Assembly: GCA_040255675.1 (NCBI GenBank) | Contig: JBDZVM010000005.1 | Location: forward strand, 1-64,000 | Source of the DNA: JBDZVM01 sp040255675 | GTDB taxonomy: Bacteria > Actinomycetota > Actinomycetes > Acidothermales > Acidothermaceae | Reading direction: 5' to 3' | DNA: 64,000 nucleotides | Part shown: positions 25,792-34,540 of the stretch, one piece after another | Layout of the letters: each line of letters opens with the position of its first letter | Position numbering within the stretch: the first letter of the stretch is position 1 | Notes under the pieces: generated by a model | What the model was told of the DNA's origin: nothing | The model's input: only the letters and a program-made list of their open reading frames with translations | Database searches by the model: none | Position numbers and translations under genes: made by a program

Positions 25792-26735
25792 CCGCGTTTG
25801 CCCCGACCGGGGTGTTGCGACTCGGCACTCGCCGCAGCGCGCTGGCGATGGCGCAGGCGGGCCTGGTCGGCGAGGCGCTGCGCGCGGAGGGGTGTGCGGT
25901 CGAACTCGTCGGCATCACCACCCACGGCGATCGCAGCGCGCGAGCGGGTACGCCTCTTTCGGAATCGGGCGGTGTCGGGGTTTTCGTCGCCGAACTACGA
26001 AAAAGGCTGCTCGAGGGCGACGTCGACGTCGCCGTCCATTCGCTCAAAGACCTGCCGACCGCGCCCGCTGACGGTCTTACGGTCGCCGCGTTTCCGGCGC
26101 GCGAGGATCCGCGCGACGCGCTGGTCTGCCGCGGCGGTCTATCGCTCGCGAGACTTCCGGCCGGCGCCGTCGTCGGCACCGGTTCGCCGCGGCGAGCCGC
26201 GCAGCTGCGGGTTGCCCGCGCCGATCTCGATGTCCGGCCGATTCGCGGCAATGTCGACACCAGATTGCGTAAAGTGTCCGACGGCGAATTCGACGCCGTC
26301 GTCGTCGCGGCAGCCGGACTCGCCAGGCTCGGCCGGCTCGGTGAAGCGTCGGAGTTGCTCCATCCCGACGTCATGACGCCGGCACCGGGGCAAGGGGCCC
26401 TCGCGGTCGAATGTCGCGCGGCCGATCTGAGCAGTGGTGAGGCATTGGCCGGATTAGTCCGTGGAATTGACGATCCGCCGACTCGCGCGGCAGTGGTCGC
26501 GGAGCGTACGCTGCTCGGCGCACTCGAAGCGGGCTGCACCGCGCCCGTCGGCGCCCTCGCGCACGTAAGTGGCTCACGTGTCCGACTCCTCGCGGCCGTC
26601 GTGAGCGTCGACGGTTCGGTCGCAATCCGCCGAACGACGACCGGGTCGGCGAACGACCCCGAAGAGGTCGGGCGCCGGTTGGCGACCGAGCTTTTCGACG
26701 CCGGTGCCGGTGCGGTCGTCGGGGCGCGGGCGTAG
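25788..26735 (+). CDS. hemC: Hydroxymethylbilane synthase (porphobilinogen deaminase)
   Basis: Joins four porphobilinogens into hydroxymethylbilane on a dipyrromethane cofactor. The 315-residue protein shows LGTRRSALAMAQAGLV, VHSLKDLPTAPADGL, GTGSPRRAAQLR, DVRPIRGNVDTRLRK, and the cofactor Cys in LEAGCTAPVGALA. It follows hemA with an ATGA overlap. Confidence 0.95.
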   Translation: MTAFAPTGVLRLGTRRSALAMAQAGLVGEALRAEGCAVELVGITTHGDRSARAGTPLSESGGVGVFVAELRKRLLEGDVDVAVHSLKDLPTAPADGLTVAAFPAREDPRDALVCRGGLSLARLPAGAVVGTGSPRRAAQLRVARADLDVRPIRGNVDTRLRKVSDGEFDAVVVAAAGLARLGRLGEASELLHPDVMTPAPGQGALAVECRAADLSSGEALAGLVRGIDDPPTRAAVVAERTLLGALEAGCTAPVGALAHVSGSRVRLLAAVVSVDGSVAIRRTTTGSANDPEEVGRRLATELFDAGAGAVVGARA

Positions 26736-26778
26736 GTCGATCAGCTTTGGTACGAACAGCGAGCAGAACAGGACGGCA

Positions 26779-28377
26779 ATGAGTTCACTGCCCAAGCAGC
26801 CGGGCACCGCCTCGTTCGTCGGGGCTGGTCCAGGAGATCCCGCGCTCCTCACCGTGCGCGCTGTCGAATTGCTCGGCCGCGCCGACGTGGTCGTCGTCGA
26901 CGCCATGCCAGAGCGTGCGATCGCCCGCCACTTTCGCGACGACGCTGCCGTCGTCGATCTCTCCGCGATCGCGGCCGAACGCCCCGATCGGCCGCTTACC
27001 AAGAGCGATCGTGCCAAGCCGGTGCTCGACGCCGTGAAATCCGGCAAGAATGCCGTGCGGTTGCTACCGGGCGACCCGTTGTTCGACAGCCAAGGCGCCG
27101 ACGAAATCGCGGTTTGCGCGAAGGCGAAAATCCCATTCGAAATCGTGCCGGGCGTGCCGGTCGCGGTCGGAGTGCCAGCATACGCGGGAATTTCGCTGGG
27201 CGACGCGAAGCATCGCGACGTCCGCATCGTCGACGCCACCGCCGCCGATTGGAAGTCGGTCGGCGGCGATCCGCAGACCCTGGTTGTCTTGAATGTCGAA
27301 GATTTCGCCGCGGTGGCAGGGGAATTGACGCGCCACGGCCGATCCGCGGATAGTGCCGTTGTTGCTACTCGAGCCGGTACTACCACTCAGCAGCACTCGG
27401 TCGTCTCTACCCTCGGCGCTTTGGCGGCCGACGCGAAAGCCGCCGGTCTGGCACCGCCCGCGCTTCTCGTGGTCGGCGACGTCGTGAAGGGCCGCGCCGC
27501 GTTGTCGTGGTTCGAGACCAAGCCGCTGTTCGGCTGGAAGGTGCTGGTGCCTCGCACGAAAGAGCAGGCCGGCGTGCTGTCGGCGAAATTGCGCTCTTAT
27601 GGCGCGGTGCCGGCCGAAGTTCCGACGATCGCCGTCGAACCGCCGCGCACGCCGCAGCAAATGGAGCGGGCAGTTCGCGGTCTGGTCACCGGCCGCTACG
27701 AATGGATCGCTTTCACCTCGGTCAACGCGGTGCGCGCGATTCGTGAAAAGTTCGAAGAATACGGTCTCGACGCGCGGGCGTTCTCCGGCATCAAGGTGGC
27801 CGCGGTCGGCGAGCAAACCGCGGCGGCGTTGACGGCCTTCGGCGTCAAGCCCGACCTCGTGCCTTCGGGTGAGCAATCGGGCGCGGGTCTGCTCGCCGAT
27901 TTCCCGCCGTACGACGACGTGCTCGACCCCATCAACCGGGTGTTCTTGCCGCGCGCCGATATCGCGACCGAGACACTCGTAGCCGGTTTGATCGAACTCG
28001 GTTGGGAGGTCGACGACGTCACCGCCTACCGCACCGTGCGCGCCGCGCCGCCGCCCGCGCCCACCCGCGAAGCCATCAAGACCGGTGGTTTCGACGCCGT
28101 CTGCTTCACGTCGTCGTCGACGGTGCGCAACTTGGTCGGCATCGCCGGCAAGCCGCACGCCACGACGGTCATCGCCTGCATCGGGCCGCAGACCGCGAAA
28201 ACCGCTGAGGAGCACGGGCTGCGGGTCGACGTCCTGGCTGAAGAGCCATCGGTCGGTGCGCTGGCCGAGGCGCTGGCCGCCTTCGGTCTCGCGCAACGCG
28301 AGGCCGCCGAGGCGAGCGGTGAATGGACCGGCAAACCCGGACGGCACAAGGCAAATCCTCGACGCAAGGCGAAGTAG
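26779..28377 (+). CDS. hemD: Fused uroporphyrinogen-III methyltransferase-like/uroporphyrinogen-III synthase
   Basis: A two-domain, 532-residue protein. Residues about 10-245 resemble the SAM-dependent methyltransferase CobA (FVGAGPGDPALLTVRAVELL, EIVPGVPVAVGVPAYAGI, AGTTTQQH) but the usual VRLKGGDP is VRLLPGDP and the THRG and T-G-H regions are altered, as I recall also for Streptomyces, so methylation activity is doubtful. Residues about 255-500 are a clear HemD (VLVPRTKEQAG, YEWIAFTSVNAVRA, FTSSSTVRNLVG, CIGPQTAKTAEEHGL), which closes the tetrapyrrole ring. ATG 26779 has AGGAC upstream. Confidence 0.93.
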   Translation: MSSLPKQPGTASFVGAGPGDPALLTVRAVELLGRADVVVVDAMPERAIARHFRDDAAVVDLSAIAAERPDRPLTKSDRAKPVLDAVKSGKNAVRLLPGDPLFDSQGADEIAVCAKAKIPFEIVPGVPVAVGVPAYAGISLGDAKHRDVRIVDATAADWKSVGGDPQTLVVLNVEDFAAVAGELTRHGRSADSAVVATRAGTTTQQHSVVSTLGALAADAKAAGLAPPALLVVGDVVKGRAALSWFETKPLFGWKVLVPRTKEQAGVLSAKLRSYGAVPAEVPTIAVEPPRTPQQMERAVRGLVTGRYEWIAFTSVNAVRAIREKFEEYGLDARAFSGIKVAAVGEQTAAALTAFGVKPDLVPSGEQSGAGLLADFPPYDDVLDPINRVFLPRADIATETLVAGLIELGWEVDDVTAYRTVRAAPPPAPTREAIKTGGFDAVCFTSSSTVRNLVGIAGKPHATTVIACIGPQTAKTAEEHGLRVDVLAEEPSVGALAEALAAFGLAQREAAEASGEWTGKPGRHKANPRRKAK

Positions 28378-28379
28378 TC

Positions 28380-29360
28380 ATGTCGGTAGGGCGCGTGCGT
28401 CCGCGTCGGCTTCGGCGCACGGCGGCGCTTCGGTCGCTGGTCGCGCAGACGCGCTTGTCGGCGTCCGACCTCGTCTTGCCGTTGTTCGTGAAGGAAGGCA
28501 TCACAGCGCCGGTGCCGATACCTTCGATGCCCGGGGTGCTTCAGCACACCCGAGATTCGTTGCGCAAGGCGGCCGTCGAGGCCGTCGGTGAAGGCGTCGG
28601 CGGGCTCATCCTTTTCGGTGTGCCTGAGACCAAAGACGCCATTGGGTCTTCTGCCGACGACCCCGACGGAATCGTGCAGCTCGCGTTGCGAGATCTCGCC
28701 TCCGAGGTCGGTGATTCGACCGTCTTGATGACCGACCTGTGCCTCGACGAATATACCGACCACGGGCATTGCGGAGTTTTGACGGCGTCCGGGGTGGTCG
28801 ACAACGACGCGACGCTGGAGCGGTACGCGTCGATCGCGGTGGCACAGGCTTCCGCGGGTTCGCACGTGGTCGCGCCCAGCGGCATGATGGATGGCCAAGT
28901 CGGCGCTATTCGCGACGCGCTCGATGCCGCCGGATTTTCTGACGTCGCGATATTGGCCTATTCGGCGAAATACGCGTCTGCTTTTTACGGACCCTTCCGC
29001 GACGCGGCCGAATGCGCGCCGCGATTCGGCGACCGGCGCGCCTACCAGCAAGATGTCGCGAACAGCGACGAGGCGTTACGCGAAGTGGCTCTCGACATCG
29101 CCGAAGGTGCCGACATGGTGATGGTCAAGCCGGCGATGGCGTATCTCGACCTTGTGCGCCGGGTGCGCGATTTCGTCGACGTCCCAGTCGCGGCTTATCA
29201 GGTGAGTGGTGAGTACGCGATGGTCGAGGCCGCCGCGGCGAACGGCTGGCTCGATCGCTCGAGCGTGATTTTGGAGACCCTGACGTCGATCCGGCGGGCC
29301 GGCGCTGACATTGTGCTGACGTATTGGGCCGCCGAAGTCGCCCGGATGTTGCGCGCGTGA
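28380..29360 (+). CDS. hemB: Delta-aminolevulinic acid dehydratase (porphobilinogen synthase)
   Basis: Condenses two aminolevulinates into porphobilinogen. The 326-residue protein shows DLCLDEYTDHGHCG (a metal-site variant with Asp and only part of the zinc cysteines), the Schiff-base lysines in AYSAKYASAFYGPF and MVMVKPAMAYLD, and the substrate-binding end region. Start ATG 28380 is 2 bases after the hemD stop with AAGGCGAAG before it. The operon order rex-hemA-hemC-hemD-hemB matches other actinomycetes. Confidence 0.95.
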   Translation: MSVGRVRPRRLRRTAALRSLVAQTRLSASDLVLPLFVKEGITAPVPIPSMPGVLQHTRDSLRKAAVEAVGEGVGGLILFGVPETKDAIGSSADDPDGIVQLALRDLASEVGDSTVLMTDLCLDEYTDHGHCGVLTASGVVDNDATLERYASIAVAQASAGSHVVAPSGMMDGQVGAIRDALDAAGFSDVAILAYSAKYASAFYGPFRDAAECAPRFGDRRAYQQDVANSDEALREVALDIAEGADMVMVKPAMAYLDLVRRVRDFVDVPVAAYQVSGEYAMVEAAAANGWLDRSSVILETLTSIRRAGADIVLTYWAAEVARMLRA

Positions 29361-30025
29361 ACACGCCGCGCGCGGTTTTGCTCGACGCTGGCGGGGTGCT
29401 GGTGTTGCCGAACCCGTGGGCGGTCGTCTCGGTGTTGCGGGCGGCGGGCGGCGTCATCGAGCTTTCCGAAGTGCATCGCCTGCACTACGCCGCTACGGCG
29501 GCGATGGATGCCGCTCGCGATCACGACTGGACCCGCTACCACCGCGTGCTCGTTTCGCGCGCGGGTGTTTCGTCCGATCGAGTCGACGACGCGATGGCCG
29601 CGCTCGAAGAAATCTATTCCGCACCCGCGATGACGTTGTGGAACGTGGTGCCAGACGGCGTCGTCGAGCACTTGCGGGCGCTGGCCGACACGGGTGTGGC
29701 GATCGCGGTGGTGTCGAATTCCGACGGCTCGGTTGAATCGGTGTTGCGGCGCTGCGAAATTCCGTTCGACATCGTGATCGACTCGGCTGTCGTCGGATAC
29801 GCCAAACCGCGGCCCGAAATCTTCGGCTTCGCTCTGGGAAAGCTCAACGTTTCGCCGTCCGAGGCCGTGCATGTCGGCGATACCGCGTGGGCCGACGTCG
29901 ACGGCGCGCACGCGGCAGGCGTGCGGCCGCTGCATATGGATCCGTTCGGTGATTGCCCCGACCCCAACGGCCACCACGACCACGTGCGCTCGCTCGCCGA
30001 CGTGGTAGCACTGGCGCGCGGGTAG
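29357..30025 (+). CDS. HAD-superfamily hydrolase
   Basis: A 222-residue haloacid dehalogenase-like protein, subfamily IA. Motif I is LLDAGGVLV, motif II VVSNSDG, motif III the Lys in VGYAKPRPEIF and motif IV VHVGDTAWADVDGA. The residue two after the nucleophilic Asp, normally Asp in phosphatases, is Gly, so catalysis may differ; DxG variants do occur among natural HAD proteins. It overlaps hemB by GTGA, so it is read with the heme operon, but its substrate cannot be named. Confidence 0.85.
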   Translation: MNTPRAVLLDAGGVLVLPNPWAVVSVLRAAGGVIELSEVHRLHYAATAAMDAARDHDWTRYHRVLVSRAGVSSDRVDDAMAALEEIYSAPAMTLWNVVPDGVVEHLRALADTGVAIAVVSNSDGSVESVLRRCEIPFDIVIDSAVVGYAKPRPEIFGFALGKLNVSPSEAVHVGDTAWADVDGAHAAGVRPLHMDPFGDCPDPNGHHDHVRSLADVVALARG

Positions 30026-30162
30026 CCGCCGCACTATTCGGCCTCGGCCGTGATTCTCAGCCCTTGCTCAGACGCGCTTCAGTTATTCGTCAGCCAAGCG
30101 GCGCAGAGTTGGTCGTGGGCTCGAAGCGCCGCCGACGCCGACGCCGGGCCGCGGAGGACGGC

Positions 30163-30444
30163 ATGGCAACACGGGCGGATGGACTCAGTCGCGCAAGTCT
30201 GGTGACGAAAGCACTGACCGCGGCTAGCGTTGCCGGGGTCGTCGCCGTCGGCGCTGTCGTGGCACAACAGCACAAGGCTACGGCCACCTCGCCCGCGGGG
30301 ACATCCACTCAGCAGCCGCCCACTCAGCAGGGGGGCGACGACGGCGCCGAGTTCGGGGACGACGGCAATCAACAGCTACAGCAAGTGCCGGTGCAGCCCG
30401 TGCCGCAAGGTTCGGGCCACCATGCGGTGACGAGCGGGTCATGA
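30163..30444 (+). CDS. Small single-pass membrane peptide ending in TSGS, first gene of redox operon
   Basis: A 93-residue protein with a basic N-terminus, one transmembrane helix (LTAASVAGVVAVGAVVAQ, about 24-41), and an outward Thr/Gln/Asp/Pro-rich tail with repeats of QQ and VP, ending HHAVTSGS. No known domain. ATG 30163 has GGAGG upstream. It overlaps apbE by ATGA. I recall comparable tails ending in TSG(G)S upstream of apbE in other actinomycetes; a role as electron-carrier or ApbE acceptor is inference. It lacks the classical FMN-binding domain. Confidence 0.75.
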   Translation: MATRADGLSRASLVTKALTAASVAGVVAVGAVVAQQHKATATSPAGTSTQQPPTQQGGDDGAEFGDDGNQQLQQVPVQPVPQGSGHHAVTSGS

Positions 30445-31406
30445 CGCCGGCGACAGTTATCGGGCCAGCTATCGGGCCAGCCACGGCGACAGCGGAGTGG
30501 GCCGCAATCGGGACGACGGCGCGTGTCGTTGTGACGTCACCGCGCCACCTCGACGCGGCACGGACCATCGTCAGCCGCGAGCTTGCGGCCCTCGATCGGG
30601 CGTGCAGCCGCTTCCGCTCGGATTCCGAGATCGCGGAGATCGTGGCCGCGGACGGCGCGTGGACGACGATCAGCGAGGTCCTCGCCAAGGTGCTCGCGTG
30701 CGCGCTTGCCGTGGCGGAGCGCACCGAGGGCGACGTCGATCCGACGATGGGCGCCGATCTCGCCCGGCTCGGGTACGACCGTGACTTCGGCGAACTGGTC
30801 CATGTCACGACTTCTGGCGGCGACACCCGCTTTCGTCTCGGCCGGCGTCCGAGTTGGCGCGATGTCGAACTCGACCGTGCGGGCCCCAAACTGCGGGTGC
30901 CGCGCGGCGTGCAGCTCGATCTCGGCGCGATCGCCAAGGCCTGGTGCGCCGACAGATGCGCGTGGCGGATCGCCGACGAACTCGGGATCGGCGTCCTGGT
31001 CGGTCTCGGCGGCGACATCGCGACCGCCGGTGACGGGCCCGACGTCGGCTGGCTGGTGCGGGTGCAAGACCTGCCCGGGATCGCTGGCGGGCCGACCTGC
31101 ACGGTCAAGCTGGACGACGGCTTCGCGATTGCGACATCGAGCACCATGAGCCGGTCGTGGCGCCGCGGCACCGCTACGCTGCATCACATTCTTGATCCGG
31201 CGACGCGGCGTCCGGCGCAGCCGGTGTGGCGCACGGTCACCGTCGTGGCGGCGACCTGCGTGGAGGCCAACGCCGCCAGCACAACGGCGATCGTGCGCGG
31301 CCTCGCGGCACCGCGGTTTCTCGCCGGTCTCGGGCTCCCCGCGCGCCTTGTCGATGCGCACGGTGTTGTGCGACGCGTCGGCGGATGGCCGAGGGACGTC
31401 GCGTGA
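30441..31406 (+). CDS. apbE: ApbE-family FAD:protein FMN transferase
   Basis: ApbE links FMN covalently to Ser or Thr of partner proteins. The 321-residue protein has the family blocks DRACSRFRSDSEI, GDVDPTMGADLARLGYDR, QLDLGAIAKAWCADR, GVLVGLGGDIATAG, and ATSSTMSRSWRRG with HHILDPATRRPA that bind metal and FAD. No signal peptide or lipobox is visible, unlike many periplasmic ApbE proteins, so flavinylation may happen inside the cell. Coupled by 4-base overlaps to the peptide gene before and the membrane cytochrome after it. Confidence 0.9.
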   Translation: MTPATVIGPAIGPATATAEWAAIGTTARVVVTSPRHLDAARTIVSRELAALDRACSRFRSDSEIAEIVAADGAWTTISEVLAKVLACALAVAERTEGDVDPTMGADLARLGYDRDFGELVHVTTSGGDTRFRLGRRPSWRDVELDRAGPKLRVPRGVQLDLGAIAKAWCADRCAWRIADELGIGVLVGLGGDIATAGDGPDVGWLVRVQDLPGIAGGPTCTVKLDDGFAIATSSTMSRSWRRGTATLHHILDPATRRPAQPVWRTVTVVAATCVEANAASTTAIVRGLAAPRFLAGLGLPARLVDAHGVVRRVGGWPRDVA

Positions 31407-31999
31407 GCACGAGCACGGCAACCGCGCTGTGGTACCTGGGCCGCGCAAGCGGCGTGGTCGACCTTGTCTTGCTTACCATCGTCGTCGGCTTGGGCATTGC
31501 GACCCGCTCCGGGCGCGCAATGCTGGGTCTGCCGCGTTTCGGGGTTAGCGCTATTCATCGTTCCGCGAGCCTGCTGGCCTTGGTTTTTCTGGGTGTGCAC
31601 ACAGCGTCGCTGACGCTCGACCCACAGGCGCAGTTGCGTTGGATAGACGCGGTGATTCCCTTCGGCAGCCGGTTCCGCCCGCTCTGGACGGGTCTTGGGG
31701 CCCTCGCGTTCGACGCGGTAGTGGCGCTCGTCGTGACAAGTTTGCTTCGTCATCACATCGGACGCCGAGTCTGGCGGGCGATTCACTGGGCGGCCTATGC
31801 GATCTGGCCGTTCGCCGTCTTGCACACCCTCGGCGACGGAACAGACGCGAGCCGTGCGTGGCTGGTGGGCTGTGTCGTCGTGTGTGCGCTTGCGATGCTG
31901 GCACTGCTGGGCTGGCGGACGTCGGAAAGCTACCTCGACGACACCGACCGCGTGGCCGGCACTCGCCTGCCTGCCAACGTCATCGGTAGGCCGCGATGA
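31403..31999 (+). CDS. Ferric-reductase-like transmembrane cytochrome
   Basis: A 198-residue integral membrane protein with about five or six helices, like the membrane part of ferric reductases/MsrQ. Two His pairs suit two b hemes across the membrane: IHRSASLLALVFLGVH and AIHWAAYAIWPFAVLH, spaced 14 and 13 residues. There is no FAD/NADPH domain, so electrons must come from another subunit, probably the NuoF-like protein encoded next. GTG 31403 overlaps apbE (GTGA); the end overlaps the next gene (ATGA). Confidence 0.86.
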   Translation: MSTSTATALWYLGRASGVVDLVLLTIVVGLGIATRSGRAMLGLPRFGVSAIHRSASLLALVFLGVHTASLTLDPQAQLRWIDAVIPFGSRFRPLWTGLGALAFDAVVALVVTSLLRHHIGRRVWRAIHWAAYAIWPFAVLHTLGDGTDASRAWLVGCVVVCALAMLALLGWRTSESYLDDTDRVAGTRLPANVIGRPR

Positions 32000-33225
32000 C
32001 GATAATGGCCGACGTCGAAGCCGGGTCGGCGCTGATCGGTTCGGACGGCGACGCATCCTTTACTGGGCACCTGCGTAGGTACGGAGACCTTCTTCATCTT
32101 TCCGGCGACGACGTCGTCGAGCAGGCGGCCGACTCCGGTCTTACCGGCCACGGTGGCGCCGGATTTCCCTTGTGGCGCAAGCTAAACGCCGTCCGTGAAG
32201 CGCGCGGATGCCCGATCGTCGTCGCGAACGGGGCGGAGGGAGAGCCGGCGAGCGCGAAAGACCGCTGGTTGCTGGCTCGGCGGCCGCATCTGGTCGTCGA
32301 CGGGCTGCAACTGGCGGCCCGCGCTGTCGGTGCGCGTGAGGCCATTCTCTATGTAAATGCGCGAACTTCCCTGCCGCTGCTGGAAAACCTGCTGCACGAG
32401 AGGCCACGTGAGCGGGCGCGTGTCGAACTCGTTGTCGCCCCCCATGCCTTCATCGCGGGCGAAGAATCCGCGGTGGCGAATGCCTTGTCAGGTGGTGCGG
32501 CGGTTCCGCGTTCGAAGCCGCCATCTGTCATCGAGCGCGGAGTGCGCAACCGGCCGACGCTGGTCAGCAACGTCGAAACCCTCGCGTTGCTTGCACTGAT
32601 CTGCCGTCGCGGCGCGGGCTGGTTTCGTGACGTGGGAACGGCCGATCAACCAGGCACGATGTTGTTCACCGTCCGTGGCGCGGTTGGTCGTCCGGGAATC
32701 GTCGAGGCCGCGCACGGTGCGGCTGTCAACGACGTCCTTGGTCTGGCGGGTGGTGCGACACGCGCTTTGCGGGCTGTGCTGATCGGCGGGTACCACGGCA
32801 CGTGGTTGACGGCAGCCGAAGCCGCGTCGGCGCGGCTGTCTCGGTCGGATCTCGCGGTGTTCGGGGCAACACCCGGGGCAGGAGTGGTCGTCGCACTCGC
32901 CGACGGTATTTGCGGTCTGGCCGAAATGAGCCGCGTCGTGAGCTACTTGGCCCGTGAGTCGGCAGGGCAGTGCGGTCCGTGCCTGAACGGCCTGCCGCGC
33001 TTGGCGACGCTTGTGAGAGAGCTGGCGACTGGCATCGCCGATCGTCAAACACTCCCCGAGCTGCAACGGATTTGCGAACTGGTGGCCGGGCGTGGGGCTT
33101 GCCATCACCCTGACGGCAGCGTGCGTTTCGTGCGCAGCGGGTTGCGGGTATTCGCCGAAGAAATCGCACGTCACCTTCAAGGCCGCTGCAGCCGCACGAC
33201 CGACCAGATCGTCTTGCCGACATGA
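31996..33225 (+). CDS. NuoF-like NADH-binding flavoprotein subunit of the redox operon
   Basis: A 409-residue relative of Complex I NuoF, distinct from the true NuoF at 60543. FMN/NADH-binding segments are GLTGHGGAGFPLWRKL, VVANGAEGEPASAKD and IAGEESAVANAL, followed by an SLBB-like part and the iron-sulfur region ESAGQCGPC...GACHH. True NuoF has ESCGKCTPC...C with four Cys; here the first is Ala, leaving three. It may hold an altered cluster. Its neighbours suggest it passes electrons from NAD(P)H or to ferredoxin and the membrane cytochrome. ATGA overlaps on both sides. Confidence 0.85.
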   Translation: MTIMADVEAGSALIGSDGDASFTGHLRRYGDLLHLSGDDVVEQAADSGLTGHGGAGFPLWRKLNAVREARGCPIVVANGAEGEPASAKDRWLLARRPHLVVDGLQLAARAVGAREAILYVNARTSLPLLENLLHERPRERARVELVVAPHAFIAGEESAVANALSGGAAVPRSKPPSVIERGVRNRPTLVSNVETLALLALICRRGAGWFRDVGTADQPGTMLFTVRGAVGRPGIVEAAHGAAVNDVLGLAGGATRALRAVLIGGYHGTWLTAAEAASARLSRSDLAVFGATPGAGVVVALADGICGLAEMSRVVSYLARESAGQCGPCLNGLPRLATLVRELATGIADRQTLPELQRICELVAGRGACHHPDGSVRFVRSGLRVFAEEIARHLQGRCSRTTDQIVLPT

Positions 33226-33482
33226 GGGCAGGTTCGATGAGCCAACACTTGCGGATCGATTGGACGGCGTGCGACGGTCGCGGCTTGTGTGCCGAGTTGC
33301 TACCGGAGCTCATTCGCCGCGACGACTGGGGATTTCCGGTGTTTTCCGATGCTCCCGTTCCGGTCGACTTGCTCGATCACGCACGACGTGCCGTTGATGT
33401 TTGCCCGACACTCGCGCTGCGTCTCGCCTCTCCATCGCACCTGACCCGGACGATGCAGCGAACGCCCGACGGCGCAGGATGA
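33222..33482 (+). CDS. Small ferredoxin
   Basis: An 86-residue ferredoxin of the single-cluster actinobacterial type: RIDWTACDGRGLCAELLPELI with Cys spaced by five, and DVCPTLALRL supplying the last ligand, so a 3Fe-4S or 4Fe-4S cluster. It would shuttle electrons to or from the NuoF-like protein. It overlaps that gene by ATGA; in-frame ATG 33237, with GAGGGCAGG before it, may be the true start (81 aa). Confidence 0.85.
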   Translation: MRAGSMSQHLRIDWTACDGRGLCAELLPELIRRDDWGFPVFSDAPVPVDLLDHARRAVDVCPTLALRLASPSHLTRTMQRTPDGAG

Positions 33483-33486
33483 ATTA

Positions 33487-34521
33487 GTGCGACTCGCCCG
33501 TGGACTCGCGTTCGCCGCCACCGCGCTGGTGGCGACAGCGTGCACGTCCCACCATCCCAGCGCGGGCGCGTCCGGGGTCACCTCGAGTCTCGCCGCGAGT
33601 TCAACCGCAAGCGCCGGCTTGTCGCCGTCCGGCAGTCCAACCGCTGCCTCGGGCGCTAACCCGCCCCCGACGGGCAAACTGTCGCAGGCCGCGGCAAGAG
33701 CCTCCGTGAGCGTCGCGCACCCGTGCGGGGTTGCGCCCGCGGGCACTCACTACACACATGTGGTGTGGATCTGGATGGAGAACAAGCCGTACAGCTCGGT
33801 GATCGGAAACAGGAGTGCGCCGTACGAAAACGCACTTGCCCGTCAATGCGGCCTTGCGACCGACTATCACGGCATCACGCATCCGTCGTTGCCGAATTAC
33901 CTCGCCGCGACAGGAGGTTCGACGTTCGGAGTGCACGACGATTCTGGGCCGTCGTCCCACCCGATCAACGCCGACTCGATTTTCGGACAACTTGACCGAG
34001 CGGGGCTGGCCTGGCGTTCCTACGAAGAGTCGATGCCGACGAACTGCGCGACGTCGGCGAACAGCCCCTATGCGGTCAAGCACAATCCGGCCGCGTATTT
34101 CACACGATTGCGCGCGTCGTGCGAGGCGCATGATGTGCCGCTCGCCGGAAATCTCGACCGGGATATCGCCGCCGGCTCGTTGCCGTCGTTTTCGTTTGTG
34201 ACGCCGAATCTTTGCAGTGACACTCATGATTGTTCGGTGCATACCGGTGACACCTGGCTGGCGACCTGGATCCCGAAGATTCTTGGCGGACCGAATTACC
34301 GCGCGGGCAACACGCTCGTCGTGTTGACGTGGGACGAAGGCGTCGGCTCGGGCAATCAAATCCCGACGATCGTGGTCGCGCCGAGCGTGCGGTCGGGGAC
34401 GACGGTCGGCGTACGCCTCGATCACTACGCGTTGTTGCGCGGCACCGAGGATGTGCTCGGCCTCAGCCATCTGGGCGCGGCGGCCTCGGCTCCGTCGTTG
34501 GCCGCTGCCTTTGGGTTGTGA
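33487..34521 (+). CDS. Secreted phosphoesterase/acid phosphatase-like lipoprotein
   Basis: A 344-residue secreted protein. The N-terminus (LAFAATALVATAC) has a lipobox, then a Ser/Ala-rich linker to about residue 75. The rest is a phosphoesterase domain of the AcpA/phospholipase C group: HVVWIWMENKPYSSVIG, GITHPSLPNYLAATGGS, FVTPNLCSDTHDC, VLTWDEGVGSGNQIPTIVVAP, LDHYALLRGTEDVLGL. Substrate unknown; lipid or nucleotide phosphate is typical. GTG 33487 lies 4 bases after the ferredoxin stop without a clear ribosome site. It may be read with the redox operon by proximity only. Confidence 0.86.
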   Translation: MRLARGLAFAATALVATACTSHHPSAGASGVTSSLAASSTASAGLSPSGSPTAASGANPPPTGKLSQAAARASVSVAHPCGVAPAGTHYTHVVWIWMENKPYSSVIGNRSAPYENALARQCGLATDYHGITHPSLPNYLAATGGSTFGVHDDSGPSSHPINADSIFGQLDRAGLAWRSYEESMPTNCATSANSPYAVKHNPAAYFTRLRASCEAHDVPLAGNLDRDIAAGSLPSFSFVTPNLCSDTHDCSVHTGDTWLATWIPKILGGPNYRAGNTLVVLTWDEGVGSGNQIPTIVVAPSVRSGTTVGVRLDHYALLRGTEDVLGLSHLGAAASAPSLAAAFGL

Positions 34522-34540
34522 CCTCCCCGCCGCGTCTGGC

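Noticed and set aside
31996..33225. Second Complex I fragment
   Set aside because: Only a NuoF-like protein is present, without NuoE/G partners, and it sits in a different operon with ApbE and a ferric-reductase-like cytochrome.
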